A stretch of DNA of 64,000 bases from Bog-159 sp049511415 (GTDB lineage Bacteria > Acidobacteriota > Terriglobia > Bryobacterales > Bryobacteraceae), in the NCBI GenBank assembly GCA_049511415.1, contig JBEKYC010000022.1, positions 1 to 64,000 of the forward strand, given 5' to 3'. Below, in pieces: positions 52,384 through 61,943 of this stretch. Within the stretch, counting starts at the first letter, position 1. Each line of letters begins with the position of its first letter. Below the pieces are notes generated by a model, which was not told the origin of the DNA, ran no database searches, and saw only the letters and a list, made by a program, of their open reading frames with translations. The position numbers and the translations under genes were made by a program.

Positions 52384-53802
52384 ATGGCTTCCCGCTTAGT
52401 ATCTATCCTCATCCCCCTCTATAACGAAGAAGAGTTCGTCGGGACCCTGCTCGAACGCGTGCTGGACGCTCCCCTTCCGCCCGGCGTCGACCGCGAAATC
52501 ATCGTCGTTGACGATGGCTCCAAAGACAGTTCCGCCGAAATCGTCGAAGATGTAGCCGCCGCGCACCCCGGCCTCATCCGCCTCGTCCGCCAGCCCCGCA
52601 ATCAGGGTAAAGGCGCCGCCATACGCACCGCCATCGAGCACGCCACCGGCGAGTTCTCCATCATTCAGGATGCCGATCTGGAATATGACCCCCGTGAGTA
52701 CGGCCGCGTGCTCGGACCGCTGCTCGAAGGCCAGGCCGACGCCGTCTTCGGCTCCCGCTTCATGATCTCCGGCGAGCGCCGCGTCCTCTATTTCTGGCAT
52801 TCCGTGGCCAACCAGATCCTGACCCTGATGTGCAATGTGGTCGCCGACCTGAATCTGACCGACATGGAGACCTGCTACAAGGCCTTCCGCACCTCATTGC
52901 TGCAGAGCATCCCCATCCGCAGCGATCGCTTCGGCCTGGAGCCCGAGTTAACCATCAAGCTGGCCAAGCGCCGTGTGCGGGTCTATGAAACTCCTATTGC
53001 CTATCACGGCCGCACCTACGAAGAAGGCAAGAAAATTGGGCTCAAGGACGCCTTTGACGCCGTCGGCGTGATCCTCCGCTACGCCTTCACCCGCGACATC
53101 TATAAAGACCCCGGCCACGACATCCTGGATGCTCTCTCTGCCGCCCGGCGCTTCAACAAATGGATGGCCGACACCATCGAGCCGTACATCGGCCGCCGCG
53201 TGCTGGAGTGCGGCGCAGGCATCGGCAACCTAAGCCGGGTTCTGTCGCCGCGCCGCGAGCTCTACATCTGCGGCGACATCAATGCCGAGTACCTCGCGCG
53301 TCTCCGCCAGCGTTTCCAGCATCGCCCCAGGATTCAGGTGCGCCACTGCGACCTTTCCGTTCCCGCCGATTTCGAGCCGCTCGCCGGCGCCGTCGATTCC
53401 GTGGTCTGCCTGAACGTGCTCGAGCACATTGAGGACGATCTCACCGGTTTGCGCAATATTCACACCGCATTGGCGCCCGGCGGCCGCGCCATCATCCTGG
53501 TCCCTCACGATCAGGAAATCTTCGGCACTCTCGATACGGCCTTGGGCCATTACCGCCGCTATTCGCACGAGGAACTAAAGGAGAAACTGGAACAGGTGGG
53601 CTTCCGTGTGGAACGCATCCTGAATTTCAACCGTGTCTCCCGCCTGCCCTGGTACGTCACCGGCCGGATCTTCAAACGCACCACCATCAGCCGCCTGCAG
53701 CTCCGCATCTTCGACCGCTTCGTGTGGCTCTGGCGCGCCGTCGATTCCGGCCTGCCCTGGCCGCCGACCTCCATCATCGCCATAGCGGTGAAAGACCACT
53801 AA
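52384..53802 (+). CDS. Glycosyltransferase family 2 fused to a methyltransferase
   Basis: 472 residues. N-terminal GT2: VSILIPLYNEEEFVG, IIVVDDGSKDSS, QDADLEYDP (the DxD-type metal site) and DRFGLEPELTIK. Residues about 260-470 form a class I SAM methyltransferase: RRVLECGAGIGNLSRVL, ICGDINAEYL, VVCLNVLEHIEDD and HYRRYSHEEL. The GT2 part resembles polyprenyl-phosphate sugar transferases. Fusion suggests one pathway step then another on the same lipid or glycan. Confidence 0.9.
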   Translation: MASRLVSILIPLYNEEEFVGTLLERVLDAPLPPGVDREIIVVDDGSKDSSAEIVEDVAAAHPGLIRLVRQPRNQGKGAAIRTAIEHATGEFSIIQDADLEYDPREYGRVLGPLLEGQADAVFGSRFMISGERRVLYFWHSVANQILTLMCNVVADLNLTDMETCYKAFRTSLLQSIPIRSDRFGLEPELTIKLAKRRVRVYETPIAYHGRTYEEGKKIGLKDAFDAVGVILRYAFTRDIYKDPGHDILDALSAARRFNKWMADTIEPYIGRRVLECGAGIGNLSRVLSPRRELYICGDINAEYLARLRQRFQHRPRIQVRHCDLSVPADFEPLAGAVDSVVCLNVLEHIEDDLTGLRNIHTALAPGGRAIILVPHDQEIFGTLDTALGHYRRYSHEELKEKLEQVGFRVERILNFNRVSRLPWYVTGRIFKRTTISRLQLRIFDRFVWLWRAVDSGLPWPPTSIIAIAVKDH

Positions 53803-53947
53803 ATCAGTAGGCGGTCCGACGAGCAATCGCCTCCACCGTCGCGTTCACGAGACGGCGAAACGACTGTCAGAGAGCGAAGCGCTGCGACGCCAGTGGGCTC
53901 AGGCGGGGCGACGCGCTGACCGGGAGTTGACGCGCCCGCGCCGGACT

Positions 53948-55534
53948 TCAGTCCCGCAGCCCGTAAACCGCCAGTTGCGTCGCCGTGGGAACATACACCT
54001 TCCCGCGCGCGATGGTCACCGCCGAAAACTTCACCGCCGGCCCCGGCGTATCCCGCGAACCGTTCTGCGTGCTGTTGTACAGCTCGTTCGCCAGATTCGT
54101 CGCGTCGTACGCATACAAGATCGCCGAGCCTTCCGACCCGTAAGCATCCGTTTCCACCGCCCACACAATCGCGTTGCTGGTTCCGTTCGACGAAACCGAA
54201 GGAGTCACCCCCGGAAAGGCGAACGACTCCGGTGAATACGACGTCGCTGAAGTCGAAAGCAGCCCGCTGCCCCCGGCGTTGAACGAAAAGGCTTTCAAAT
54301 TGTCGTACTGCCCGCCGTAATACACGTTGTTATTCCAATACGCGGGCATGCCCCAGATTCCGCCGTTCGCCCCGTCGAGTTCCTGCACGATATCATCCGT
54401 GCTGGAGTTATAGCCGCCCATGGAGTCCCGGTCCACCAGGTAGATGTTGCCGAATTTCCCCGACTGCACCAGCAGGTGCGGATGCGGCGAGCCCGCCGGC
54501 AGATCCGGCAGCAGCATTGCGCCGCCCGATCCCAGATCCACATCGTCGTCCGCCATCACGTCCTGATTAAACGGCGTGAACGAAGTCAGCACCGGCATCC
54601 GCCCGCCGGATGGAGCGCCCAGTTTGATGATCGTATCGCCCCAATCGTTGCCGCCTTTATCCACGTCGAACGTACCGTTGCCCGTAGCGAAGTAGATGCC
54701 GCCCGAATCCGCCGCCGGCGCGCCGCCGCCTTGCCACACGCCCCCGTCCGATCCGTTCGGCGTCGACACCCAAATCGCCCCCAGTTGCAAGGTGGAAGCG
54801 CTGTAGGCAAATACCCATGCATGATACGGTCCGATGTCGCAATGCGACGCGGACATGATATACAGCGCTCCGTTGCGCAGCAGCAGACCCGGACGTTGAT
54901 TCTGCTTCAGCGGGTCGAAGGATACCTGGCCGCCCGAACTGCCGTCTCCATTACCGTTCACGGTGCCCCGAATCACCACCGGTCCGCCAAACTTCTCGGC
55001 GCCTGTCGTGATATCCAAAGCGTGCAGGCGCTGAAAGTAATGCGTGCCCTCCTTCGTATTCGCGACCACGTACAAGGTACCGGTTGTGGGATCGATCACC
55101 GGCGTCCCGGTGATGCCGATCTCCGGCACCAGGTCCCCGCACCCGGCATCCGTCGTGCTGTTAACCGTGGTCACGTCCGGCGGATCGATGAAACTCACGT
55201 GCCACAGCGGCTGCGCGTTCGCGCCCGAGTTGTTATCCGCATCGAAAGCGTAGACGCTATCGTGCTCCGTCGCCACGTACACCACGTTGTGCGTCCCGCC
55301 CGCAAAGCCGACTGACGGCACATATAACGGCTGCGCGTAAATGTAGCCGTCCACCGGCTGCACGAATCTCCGGCCGAAACTGCTGGCATTCACGTTGGCC
55401 GGATTCAATACGGTTTCGTGCGCATTCAAGCCGCTGCGCTCGATGTCATTATGATAGGTGGTGACGCTGACTTGGGCCCAGGCAACCGGTAACAGCGCGC
55501 AGACGCACCCAGTCAAAATCCTCCGATAAATCAT
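53948..55534 (-). CDS. Secreted PQQ-type beta-propeller protein
   Basis: 528 residues with a signal peptide (ILTGCVCALLPVAWAQ). Propeller repeats with quinoprotein-like strands: VVYVATEHDSVYAFDADN near 100, GTLYVVANTKEG near 160, GALYIMSASHCD near 230 and GNIYLVDRDSMGG near 360. PQQ-ligand residues were not identified, so dehydrogenase activity is uncertain. Probably exported. Confidence 0.75.
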   Translation of the reverse strand: MIYRRILTGCVCALLPVAWAQVSVTTYHNDIERSGLNAHETVLNPANVNASSFGRRFVQPVDGYIYAQPLYVPSVGFAGGTHNVVYVATEHDSVYAFDADNNSGANAQPLWHVSFIDPPDVTTVNSTTDAGCGDLVPEIGITGTPVIDPTTGTLYVVANTKEGTHYFQRLHALDITTGAEKFGGPVVIRGTVNGNGDGSSGGQVSFDPLKQNQRPGLLLRNGALYIMSASHCDIGPYHAWVFAYSASTLQLGAIWVSTPNGSDGGVWQGGGAPAADSGGIYFATGNGTFDVDKGGNDWGDTIIKLGAPSGGRMPVLTSFTPFNQDVMADDDVDLGSGGAMLLPDLPAGSPHPHLLVQSGKFGNIYLVDRDSMGGYNSSTDDIVQELDGANGGIWGMPAYWNNNVYYGGQYDNLKAFSFNAGGSGLLSTSATSYSPESFAFPGVTPSVSSNGTSNAIVWAVETDAYGSEGSAILYAYDATNLANELYNSTQNGSRDTPGPAVKFSAVTIARGKVYVPTATQLAVYGLRD

Positions 55535-55582
55535 GGGAACTCGCCCTCCTCAGGGTTGAACGCTTGGGAGAATTTTATCACA

Positions 55583-57160
55583 TCAATGGATGACGGCAGT
55601 CGCGCCATTCAACAAGGCCAGGCGCGCGGGCCGGCCGCGGGAATAGCCGAAGAAATCGGTGGCGCCGCCCTGGCTTTGCGCCGGCAGCGTGCGCGCTAAG
55701 CCGATCACGATGCCCCGCTCGTCCGTCATCAGCACATCCAGCCGCTCGGAAGGCGCATGCCCGTCAACCGTAAGACTTCCCACCATCCGATAGACCGCCG
55801 GGCTGCCCTCGAGCGGCCGTGACTCGCGGATCGTCACCTCGCAAACGCTACTCGAGTGCGCCGGGACAATCGTCGCAACGTCTTTGCCCAGCCACTCGAC
55901 GCGCCGTTCCGCAAACACGGACAGCCGCTCGCTCCGCATGTATCCAACCAATCGCGTGCGCAGTTCCTCTTCCGGGAAAATGCGCGACATGTACTCCTGA
56001 TCGGATACTGGCAGAAAAAATCCCGAAGCGATGGCATCGAATCCCTGCGAGACCGTGGCCCACTCGCGCGGCATGCGCCATTGCCAGTTCCATGTGCCGA
56101 AGGTCAGAATCAAAACCGCCGCCGAAACTCCCACCGCCGCCAGACGCGCGACGCGCCCCGCACTCCAGCAGGCCAGTCCTGCTGTGAACAGCGCCGCCCA
56201 GAATACGAAAGTGGGCGCCAGGTACCGGCTGGGCAGCGGTTGTCCGCTGTATTTGGTCAGCCACTCGGGCGAGAGCCTTCCGAAAGCGATCGCCGCCGCC
56301 GATCCCCACATGAAACAAGCCACTAGAGCCAGCCGCAAAGCCGCCGGCCGCCGCCGGCAATAGCCTAGAATCGGCACGGCCAGAACCATCCCGATGCAGC
56401 CCGCCGCCATTCCCAACGGCCGCGAGTAAAGGCTGATCGGCCCCCCCAGCACCAGACCGGCAATTTGGAACGCCTGCCACGGCTGCCGCAGCATCCCCGC
56501 GAACCCCATGCCGATAGACGGCCGCGTGTAGCCGATGCTGTAAGCCACCGCGATCGCCACCGTCGCCACGGCCAGCGCACCTGCATACCGCTTCCTACCG
56601 GCGATCCAGGCCTGAACCGCCAGAATCGGCCAAACCAAAGGCCCCACCGCCAGGCACAGCGTGGACACCGCCGCCAGCAGGATCGCCATCCAGCTTCGCC
56701 GCACGCAAATCGCCGCCACTGCCGCAGCGTACCCGATCGTGTATTGGACCTCGATGCCTTCGACGAGCACTTCCATCTGCAGCGATGAAAGCAGCAGGTG
56801 AGCGATCACCACGGCGCACAGCCAGAAGATTATGCGGGAGTCCCGGAAAAGCTGCCAGGCCGCCCAGAGCAGCACGCCAACCATGGCCGCCTGGGCCGTC
56901 ACGTTGATCAGGATGAAAGGAAGCATCGCATAATGCAGATACTTCACTGAAAACAGGAAGAGGAGCCGCGGCAGGACCATCCGCTGGCCCCAATACGGCC
57001 CCCACAAATAGCTCCAGCCAACCAGCCCGGTCCGCCGTTTCCAGATCTCCTCCAGCATGACCCACTGGTCGGAGTAAGGAACATTAGTAATGGAATGAAA
57101 AAGATACCAGAAGGTGCGGGCGGCCAGCAGGAGTGTTAAAAAGCCGGCGCACGCCACCAT
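55583..57160 (-). CDS. Polytopic membrane protein, GT-C-like
   Basis: 525 residues with about ten TM helices over the first 380 and a periplasmic C-terminal beta-rich tail (EVTIRESRPLEGSPAVYRM). The topology resembles GT-C glycosyltransferases and bacterial mannosyltransferase-like proteins; the short first loop contains no certain Asp-Asp catalytic pair. Not assigned to a family. It lies 34 nt downstream of rpoD on the same strand. Confidence 0.5.
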   Translation of the reverse strand: MVACAGFLTLLLAARTFWYLFHSITNVPYSDQWVMLEEIWKRRTGLVGWSYLWGPYWGQRMVLPRLLFLFSVKYLHYAMLPFILINVTAQAAMVGVLLWAAWQLFRDSRIIFWLCAVVIAHLLLSSLQMEVLVEGIEVQYTIGYAAAVAAICVRRSWMAILLAAVSTLCLAVGPLVWPILAVQAWIAGRKRYAGALAVATVAIAVAYSIGYTRPSIGMGFAGMLRQPWQAFQIAGLVLGGPISLYSRPLGMAAGCIGMVLAVPILGYCRRRPAALRLALVACFMWGSAAAIAFGRLSPEWLTKYSGQPLPSRYLAPTFVFWAALFTAGLACWSAGRVARLAAVGVSAAVLILTFGTWNWQWRMPREWATVSQGFDAIASGFFLPVSDQEYMSRIFPEEELRTRLVGYMRSERLSVFAERRVEWLGKDVATIVPAHSSSVCEVTIRESRPLEGSPAVYRMVGSLTVDGHAPSERLDVLMTDERGIVIGLARTLPAQSQGGATDFFGYSRGRPARLALLNGATAVIH

Positions 57161-57194
57161 TGCGCGTGCGCCGGCCAGTAGTTTGCCGATTGGA

Positions 57195-58739
57195 TTACCG
57201 CGCCGCCATCAGCGCCCGCAGCCGCCGCGCCCGCTCCGGGGCGCGCAATTGCCGTAACGCCTTGGCTTCGATCTGCCGGATCCGCTCGCGCGTGACGTCG
57301 AACTCCTGCCCGATCTCTTCGAGCGTGTGCTCCCGCTCGCACCCGATACCGAAGCGCAGCCGGATCACCTTCTCCTCCTTGGGGGAAAGGGTTTTCAGGA
57401 TGCCGGCGGTTTCGTCGCGGACGTTCGTCTCAATGACCGCGTCCACCGGCGAGCCCACCCAACGGTCTTCGATCAGATCGCCCAGCGCCGACTCGCCGTC
57501 GCGCCCTACGGGCGTTTCCAGCGAAACCGGATCACGCGAAATGGTTTTCAGTTTCTGAACTTTCTCAACCGGAATGTCCATCCTCCGGCCAATTTCGTCA
57601 TTTGTAGGAGTCCGGCCCAGTTCCTTCTCCAGCTCGCGCGAAGCGCGCAGGAACTTGTTCATACTCTCGTTCATATGCACGGGGATACGAATCGTCCGGG
57701 ACTGGTCCGCAATGGCGCGCGTGATCGCCTGCCGGATCCACCACGTGGCGTATGTCGAAAACTTGTAGCCACGACGATATTCGAACTTATCCGCCGCGCG
57801 CATCAGCCCGATGTTGCCTTCCTGGATCAGATCCAGCAAGTGCAAACCACGGTTGACGTACTTCTTGGCAACCGAAACGACCAAGCGAAGGTTGGCTTCC
57901 ACCAAATCCTTCTTGGCGCGCTCGGCTTCGGCTTCCCCGTGCCGGATGACCGTCAAAGTATGCTTCAGGTCCGGCAGCGTGGCACCGGCGACCTGCTCCC
58001 GCTTGCGGATCTCCTTTTTCAAATCCTTCAAACGCAACTGCAATTGCGGCTGGCCCGGCTTGGCCTCGATCTTCTTCGCTTCCCGGTCCAGTTGCCCAAG
58101 TTCCTCCACCGCCCGCTCGATTTCCTTGGCGAATTCCTTCCACTTGCTCGAGCGGAACGGGATCACCCGGATTCCAATCGATACTTGAACTTTGGCCCTG
58201 TTCAACCTGCCACACCAACGCTTACGCTGCTTCTTCAGATTGACCGGAACCGTCTCCACCTTGTCGCTGACCTGCTGCATCTTGCGGTAAGCCAACAGTA
58301 AGTCGGTGAACAGCTTCAGAAGGTCGGCGCGCTTCTTGAGGTCCGCGGGCGTGCCTTCCTCGACATCGCCGATATCTACGACGTTGTCGATTTCCTCGGC
58401 GCCCTTTTTGAGCTGTTCTGCTAATTCCACCACGACGCGCTGCACCAGGGCGGAACGGCTGATGGCCTTCTGCATGCGCAGCTTGCCGCGCTCCATGCGC
58501 CGCGCCAGATCCACTTCGCCTTCCCGCGTCAGCAGCGGAACCGCTCCCATTTCACGGAGGTACACTCGTACCGGGTCGTCCGTGTAGATCGACTCTTCTA
58601 CCGGCGCCGGATGCAGGAAGTCGGCCTCGTGCTCCGCTTCCGGACCGAAGAATTTGGCGTCTTCTTCAAAATTCAGACCCAATGCTCCGGGATTGTCCGC
58701 TAAAAACTGATCTTCGAAATGATCCACCTTTAAACTCAC
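57195..58739 (-). CDS. rpoD: RNA polymerase primary sigma factor
   Basis: 514 residues from GTG 58739 after GGGGGAGG. Region 1.2 DDPVRVYLREMGAVPLLTRE near 54, a long acidic/basic insert about 100-290, region 2 EANLRLVVSVAKKYVNRGL, FEYRRGYKFSTYATWWIRQA, region 3, and region 4 EEKVIRLRFGIG with the HTH TLEEIGQEFDVTRERIRQIE. Housekeeping sigma-70. Region 1.1 is short. Confidence 0.97.
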   Translation of the reverse strand: MSLKVDHFEDQFLADNPGALGLNFEEDAKFFGPEAEHEADFLHPAPVEESIYTDDPVRVYLREMGAVPLLTREGEVDLARRMERGKLRMQKAISRSALVQRVVVELAEQLKKGAEEIDNVVDIGDVEEGTPADLKKRADLLKLFTDLLLAYRKMQQVSDKVETVPVNLKKQRKRWCGRLNRAKVQVSIGIRVIPFRSSKWKEFAKEIERAVEELGQLDREAKKIEAKPGQPQLQLRLKDLKKEIRKREQVAGATLPDLKHTLTVIRHGEAEAERAKKDLVEANLRLVVSVAKKYVNRGLHLLDLIQEGNIGLMRAADKFEYRRGYKFSTYATWWIRQAITRAIADQSRTIRIPVHMNESMNKFLRASRELEKELGRTPTNDEIGRRMDIPVEKVQKLKTISRDPVSLETPVGRDGESALGDLIEDRWVGSPVDAVIETNVRDETAGILKTLSPKEEKVIRLRFGIGCEREHTLEEIGQEFDVTRERIRQIEAKALRQLRAPERARRLRALMAAR

Positions 58740-58865
58740 CTCCCCCTAGAAGAACGTTGCAGATTCGCTGCACTTGATTCGATTCTGGGGCTGCTAGAAA
58801 GCTTCGGATTGCTTGGTTCGACACACCGCTGGTGATCGAAAATTCACCATTGGGGACATCAACTG

Positions 58866-58894
58866 ATGATATCACCGTTAACCAGGAAAGTTAA
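58866..58894 (-). promoter_or_regulatory. Candidate sigma-70 promoter of rpoD
   Basis: TTAACT (58894-58889), 17 bp, TATCAT (58871-58866). The -35 hexamer and spacer form an imperfect inverted repeat (TTAAC / GGTTAA). The leader to GTG 58739 would be about 120 nt. Confidence 0.5.
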
Positions 58895-58944
58895 GCTCTA
58901 TCTGTAAAGATGTTGCAGAAACGATTTGGTTACAGTAGTTCTCA

Positions 58945-59406
58945 TCACGGAAGCTTGTGCCGCATCAGCGTCTTTAACTCATTAAAAAACGCTTCCTCGT
59001 CCTGAAAATCCCTGTAGACCGACGCGAACCGCACGTAGGCAATCTTGTCCAGATCCCGGAGAGCTTCCATAATCATCTCTCCTATTTCTATAGTAGATAT
59101 CTCCCGGTCCGCTGAATCCGTGACTTTCGCTTCCACTTGGTCGACCAGCTCAGCCAGCCTCCCCATGCTCACCGGCCGCTTTTCGCACGCCTTCAGCAAA
59201 CCAGATAGTACCTTTTGCCGTTCGAACTTCTCCCGCCGGCCATCCTTCTTAATCACCATGTACGGCACTTCGTCGATCCGCTCGTAGGTCGTGAAACGGC
59301 GCTCGCACCCCAGACACTGCCGGCGCCGCCGGATCGCGTCCCCCTCGCGACTCTCCCTCGAATCTACTACTTTGTCTTCTATGTGATTGCAAAACGGGCA
59401 CTTCAT
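58945..59406 (-). CDS. nrdR: Transcriptional repressor NrdR
   Basis: 153 residues. Zinc ribbon MKCPFCNHIEDKVVDSRE with CxGCERRF, then an ATP-cone (IKKDGRREKFERQKVLSGLLKAC) and the C-terminal helices. NrdR represses ribonucleotide reductase genes according to dATP/ATP. Normal length. Its start overlaps the flippase-like gene stop by 4 nt. Confidence 0.97.
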   Translation of the reverse strand: MKCPFCNHIEDKVVDSRESREGDAIRRRRQCLGCERRFTTYERIDEVPYMVIKKDGRREKFERQKVLSGLLKACEKRPVSMGRLAELVDQVEAKVTDSADREISTIEIGEMIMEALRDLDKIAYVRFASVYRDFQDEEAFFNELKTLMRHKLP

Positions 59407-60518
59407 ACCGATATCTCAGGCCCCAAGTGACGCAAATTGCGCCACTGTACCCCCTCCCGCAACGCCAACAAAAGTCCAATCGGTATCACCACTACGAACG
59501 AAACTACCCAAAGTACAATTGCTACGCTTGTAGAAATTTCTAGGGGAACCCGAAATAACTCCGTCAACACCAGCACCGACACCACCTGCGTACCCCCTCC
59601 CACGCCCGGTATTTGCACCACTGCTCCAAACGCCAGAAATCCAAGAAAAATCAGCACATCCAGCCAGCCGAAGTGCAGCGCGCTGCCGAACGCCCGCGTC
59701 ACGCAGTAGACCGTGAAAGCGATGGTGGCCCATTCAAACACCGTATACCAGACCACCAGCAGCATCGATCGTTGGCTTTTGGTCGATTCCACCCCCTGCA
59801 CAAACGCCGTGATCAGCCGGTCGGCGCGCTGGAACTGCCGCTCCGGCAGCGCCGACAAAGCATTTAGAAGCCGTTGCCGCATTGCCACCGAAAAATGCCG
59901 GAACGCCATCAGCAGCCCCAATACCGCTACCGAGAGCATCGCCACGAACCAGCCGCCGGTGGCAAATACCCACGAAAGCGCCGGCCCCAAGCGCGCGTCC
60001 GAGCGCCGCACCCGCCCCAGCGCAAAGCCGAAAATGGCCAGCACCGTCAGCACATCGTAGATCCGTTCCAGCAGCAAAGCCGCCATCTGCGACGAAGCCG
60101 GCACCTTCTCCTTGGCCGCAATCAGGTAAGGCCGCACGAATTCTCCCGGACGTCCTAATAATGTAATAGCGCTAAATCCGATCACAGTGGCCGAAAACAG
60201 GTTCCAGAGGTTCGGTTCCGGCTTCACCGGACGCATCAGCACCCGCCAGCGCAGCGCCCGGCCGTAATAGCCCGCGAAGACAAATCCGCCCGCGGCCGCC
60301 AGCCACCACCATTGCAAACCGAGCAGTGTGGCGCCAAATGCCCGCCAGTCGAATCCCCGGCTGGCCAGGAACCACCGCACCAGTAACACGCTCCCCACTA
60401 CGGCGGCCAAGCTCAGCACGAACCAGAGCAGCTTCCGGCGCGACCGCGCCGGGTGCGGTGTGCCGGGCGCCGGAATGCCGCTGCTGGGCTGTGCCATGGG
60501 CAACATGAAATGTACCAC
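59403..60518 (-). CDS. Flippase-like / lysylphosphatidylglycerol synthase TM-region protein
   Basis: 371 residues, about eight TM helices. The family (UPF0104/AglD-like) signature is seen in LGRPGEFVRPYLIA near 122, MAALLLERIYDVLTVL near 145 and GVVQIPGVGGGTQVV near 310, here as AVVQIPGVGGG. Such proteins flip or modify lipid-linked glycans. In one unit with nrdR. Confidence 0.85.
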   Translation of the reverse strand: MVHFMLPMAQPSSGIPAPGTPHPARSRRKLLWFVLSLAAVVGSVLLVRWFLASRGFDWRAFGATLLGLQWWWLAAAGGFVFAGYYGRALRWRVLMRPVKPEPNLWNLFSATVIGFSAITLLGRPGEFVRPYLIAAKEKVPASSQMAALLLERIYDVLTVLAIFGFALGRVRRSDARLGPALSWVFATGGWFVAMLSVAVLGLLMAFRHFSVAMRQRLLNALSALPERQFQRADRLITAFVQGVESTKSQRSMLLVVWYTVFEWATIAFTVYCVTRAFGSALHFGWLDVLIFLGFLAFGAVVQIPGVGGGTQVVSVLVLTELFRVPLEISTSVAIVLWVVSFVVVIPIGLLLALREGVQWRNLRHLGPEISV

Positions 60519-60667
60519 GGCCCCGCCGCGGGCGAAAACTTGCGCCCTCGCGCCTCTTGGCAGCGGGAAAAAATGAACCTATGATGAGAAAGCCTCGTTT
60601 CTTCAAGTGTAAGCGGGATGAAGCTGTTAGCGCCCGCCCCGAGATCTGGAGGAGGAGAGAGGCAACT

Positions 60668-61321
60668 ATGGCGACCGCCACCCTGGCAATGGTGTCCAGC
60701 GTTCCGTTCCCACAAAGAACGGACGGCGGCGTCCAATATTGGATAAAACAGAGTTTGGACCTCGATCACAGCCTCGTGGAGCGGTGTCTCAGCGGCGATG
60801 GAGCCGCCTGGGAAGAGATGGTCCGCACTCATACGCGGCGCGTGTACGGTCTTTGTTATCGTTTCACCGGCAAGGACGGCGAAGCCCAGGATCTGACGCA
60901 GGAAGTCTTCCTGCGCGTGTACCGCACGCTCAAAACTTTCCGCGCCACCGAAGGCGCCTTTACCACCTGGCTGGCCCGGTTGACCAGGAATTTGCTGATC
61001 GACAATTACCGGCGCACCCGCCAGGAGCGTCTTACAGATTCGATCGAGGAGCAGCTTCCCATGATCCAGGAGCCCGCCTCGAACGAGTCCCGGCCCGAGA
61101 GCATGGTCGCCGGACGGGAAGCCAGCGAGATTTTGCAGGCGGGCTTGCAGAAGCTGTCGCCGGAGTTGCGCGAGGCGGTTATCCTGCGCGACTTGCAGGA
61201 TATGGAATACCGGGAAATAGCCGAAATCCTGCGCATCCCGGAAGGCACCGTGAAGTCCCGCTTGAACCGCGGCCGGGCCGAATTGGCCAAGGTTTTGCGA
61301 AGGCAGAAGATACTGGTATGA
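60668..61321 (+). CDS. ECF-family sigma factor
   Basis: 217 residues from ATG 60668, after GGAGGAGGAG (a longer frame starts at 60557). Region 2 YRFTGKDGEAQDLTQEVFLRV and region 4 LPEL-type SPELREAVILRDLQDMEYREI with IPEGTVKSRLNRGRAEL. Its TGA overlaps the ATG of the anti-sigma gene. It likely responds to envelope stress. Confidence 0.95.
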   Translation: MATATLAMVSSVPFPQRTDGGVQYWIKQSLDLDHSLVERCLSGDGAAWEEMVRTHTRRVYGLCYRFTGKDGEAQDLTQEVFLRVYRTLKTFRATEGAFTTWLARLTRNLLIDNYRRTRQERLTDSIEEQLPMIQEPASNESRPESMVAGREASEILQAGLQKLSPELREAVILRDLQDMEYREIAEILRIPEGTVKSRLNRGRAELAKVLRRQKILV

Positions 61322-61932
61322 CGTGCGCGGAACTCGAAATTCTCATCTGCGACTACGTTGACGGCACCCTGGGGCCGGACGCCAGGGCTGCGCTCGACGA
61401 GCATCTGGCCGGCTGCGCCAATTGCGCCGAGCTGGCGCGGGATGCCGCCGCCGCCGCGGGATTCATCGCGCGCGCCACCGAGGTGGAGCCTCCTCCGGAG
61501 TTGATTACCCGGCTCCTGTTCAACGCTCCCTGGGTGCATGCCAAGACGCCCGGAAGCGGCGCGCGCCGCTGGTTCGGCAAGTTGCTGCATCCGGTCCTGC
61601 AGCCCCGTTTCGCCATGGGAATGGCTATGACGATTCTATCGTTTGCCATGCTGGCGCGCTTCGTCACGCCCGCCCGCCAGTTGCGCCCGGCGGATTTGTC
61701 CCCATCGGTGGTGTGGGCCGGCCTGGAAGACCGCGCGTATCGCAGTTGGCAGCGCACCGTGAAGTTTTACGAGAGCTTGAAAGTCGTTTACCAGATTCAA
61801 ACCAAGCTGCACGATTGGCAGCAACAACAGGAAGAAGAACAGAAGCCGGCGGCGGATGCGGAAAAATCCGGCCGCACGCCGGACACGCACCGCCTACCCG
61901 TAAAGGGCGCGGAGCAACCTAAATCGCATTAG
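61318..61932 (+). CDS. Zinc-finger anti-sigma factor
   Basis: 204 residues. N-terminal zf-HC2: CAELEILICDYVDGTL, then DEHLAGCANCAEL, giving the HxxxCxxC anti-sigma site. A TM helix at about 100-118 (MGMAMTILSFAMLARF) and a C-terminal charged domain. Holds the ECF sigma at the membrane. ATGA overlap with the sigma. Confidence 0.92.
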   Translation: MTCAELEILICDYVDGTLGPDARAALDEHLAGCANCAELARDAAAAAGFIARATEVEPPPELITRLLFNAPWVHAKTPGSGARRWFGKLLHPVLQPRFAMGMAMTILSFAMLARFVTPARQLRPADLSPSVVWAGLEDRAYRSWQRTVKFYESLKVVYQIQTKLHDWQQQQEEEQKPAADAEKSGRTPDTHRLPVKGAEQPKSH

Positions 61933-61943
61933 AGGATATTGCC

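Noticed and set aside
57327..58301. 324-codon frame antisense to rpoD
   Set aside because: The rpoD reading has all sigma-70 regions; the antisense frame has none.
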